Positions 63,480 to 64,000 of a stretch of 64,000 nucleotides of DNA are shown piece after piece. Numbering within the stretch: position 1 is the first letter of the stretch; every line of letters starts with the position of its first letter. The stretch lies in assembly GCA_009760885.1 (NCBI GenBank), contig CM019701.1, positions 34,734,697-34,798,696 on the forward strand. The letters run 5' to 3'. A program made the translations under genes and the position numbers. The notes beneath the pieces are model-generated. The model was not told where the DNA came from, made no database searches, and saw nothing but the letters and a program-made list of their open reading frames with translations. The stretch is from Achatina immaculata (taxonomy: Eukaryota; Mollusca; Gastropoda; Stylommatophora; Achatinidae).

Positions 63480-64000
63480 ACATTCATTAGTCTATTCATT
63501 AGTAGGTGTACGTATATCATCAGCATCATCATCAGGTGCCGTGCCGACTGGCGTTGGTTATTATACTTCTCAAGAGTACACGACCCTTCATTGCAGGCTA
63601 TCAGCTCAGTTGGTGATCTCCTCTCACACCATCCTGTCAGATTGTCCAGTATCATTTCTCTTGGTCTTCCTCTTGCTCTTCTTCCTTCTATTTTTCCTAT
63701 TGTTATAATATTTTCAATGCCTCCTCTTCTCATTGCATGTCCTATGAAAGTACATTGTCTCTGTCTCTTATTTTTTTTTTTTTTTTGGTCAAGATTTTTT
63801 TGTCTCTCCGGCTCTTCTCATACAATCTTCATTAGTTATTTTTGCTGTCCAGGGGATTAGCAACATTCTTTTAATTAACCACATTTCTGTTGCTTCCAAT
63901 GATTTTTATGCAGACCTGCCTATTGTCCATGATTCACTTCCATATAACAAGATAAGTTCAATATAGCATTTTAGAACTCGTTTTCTAACATTCATTGATA
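63480..64000 (-). mobile_element. Family D LINE tail and end of RT (runs off the right edge)
   Basis: Minus frame: RRGGIENIITIGKIEGRRAR, GRPREMILDNLTGWCERRSP, TELIAC, then (ATG)n-like tail at 63520. The 63760-64000 part carries damaged RT sequence (CYMEVNHGQ, RTCNEKRR). Confidence 0.8.

Overview
This is animal nuclear DNA. One intron-rich housekeeping gene sits in a dense mass of decayed transposable elements. The gene is the mitochondrial succinate dehydrogenase flavoprotein (SDHA), on the minus strand from about 59938 (ATG) to 28999 (TAG). I reconstructed it as 16 canonical coding exons, 2001 nt and 666 codons plus stop, with phase-consistent junctions (15 standard GT-AG introns counting both copies of the duplicated segment as one, except one GC-AG intron). 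The repeat content (many RTE-like LINE tails, an R2-like LINE with a restriction-like endonuclease, RNase-H LINEs, tRNA-derived SINEs, a Penelope fragment, mariner, hAT and piggyBac remnants) fits an invertebrate, perhaps a mollusc. That placement is inference from general knowledge, not something I could test.

Layout. 1-1195: open 5' part of an RTE-like endonuclease ORF running off the left edge. 1200-9700: microsatellites, a hAT element (3584-5994) carrying an inserted LINE piece, a 340-bp SINE palindrome (6417-6756), and a LINE copy with another LINE tail nested inside it (8355-9636). 9700-28900: intergenic DNA with LINE fragments, a Penelope GIY-YIG fragment, a mariner with recognisable terminal inverted repeats (16548-17731), several minisatellites (one with a 198-codon open frame at 19459-20055), and an RNase-H LINE split by a 1.38-kb retroposon (24738-26117). 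28999-59938: SDHA. Its introns hold most of the remaining repeats, including a three-level nest at 40190-42830, a poly-C-rich satellite in intron 4, and a second copy of the 1.38-kb retroposon in intron 7. 59939-64000: SDHA promoter side with a palindromic NRF-1-type site, a LINE tail, a long inactive R2-like LINE and further LINE tails.

The most notable feature is a nearly identical direct tandem duplication (30505-33582 and 33583-36660) inside SDHA. It duplicates exons 12 and 13 and the first 27 nt of exon 14. Both duplicated exons are phase 0 at each end, so a transcript containing both copies would stay in frame (730 codons instead of 666). The junction joins exon 14 to an intronic LINE fragment across 4 nt of microhomology.

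LINE tail families are named here for cross-reference only: A (tail motif around DASAAGHLAHNREAYRSA), B (GHVLRM...TPQG...GRPK), C (GHVMRRNNQRIPKQA...RTM.AL), D (GRPREMILDNLTGW), E to H (single fragments), N1 and N2 (RNase-H-bearing, I/Nimb-like), and the R2-like element. RNA genes, CRISPR arrays and bacterial-type operons are absent as far as I can see. All coordinates were read by hand and ends of decayed elements are approximate unless a target-site duplication (TSD) is given.
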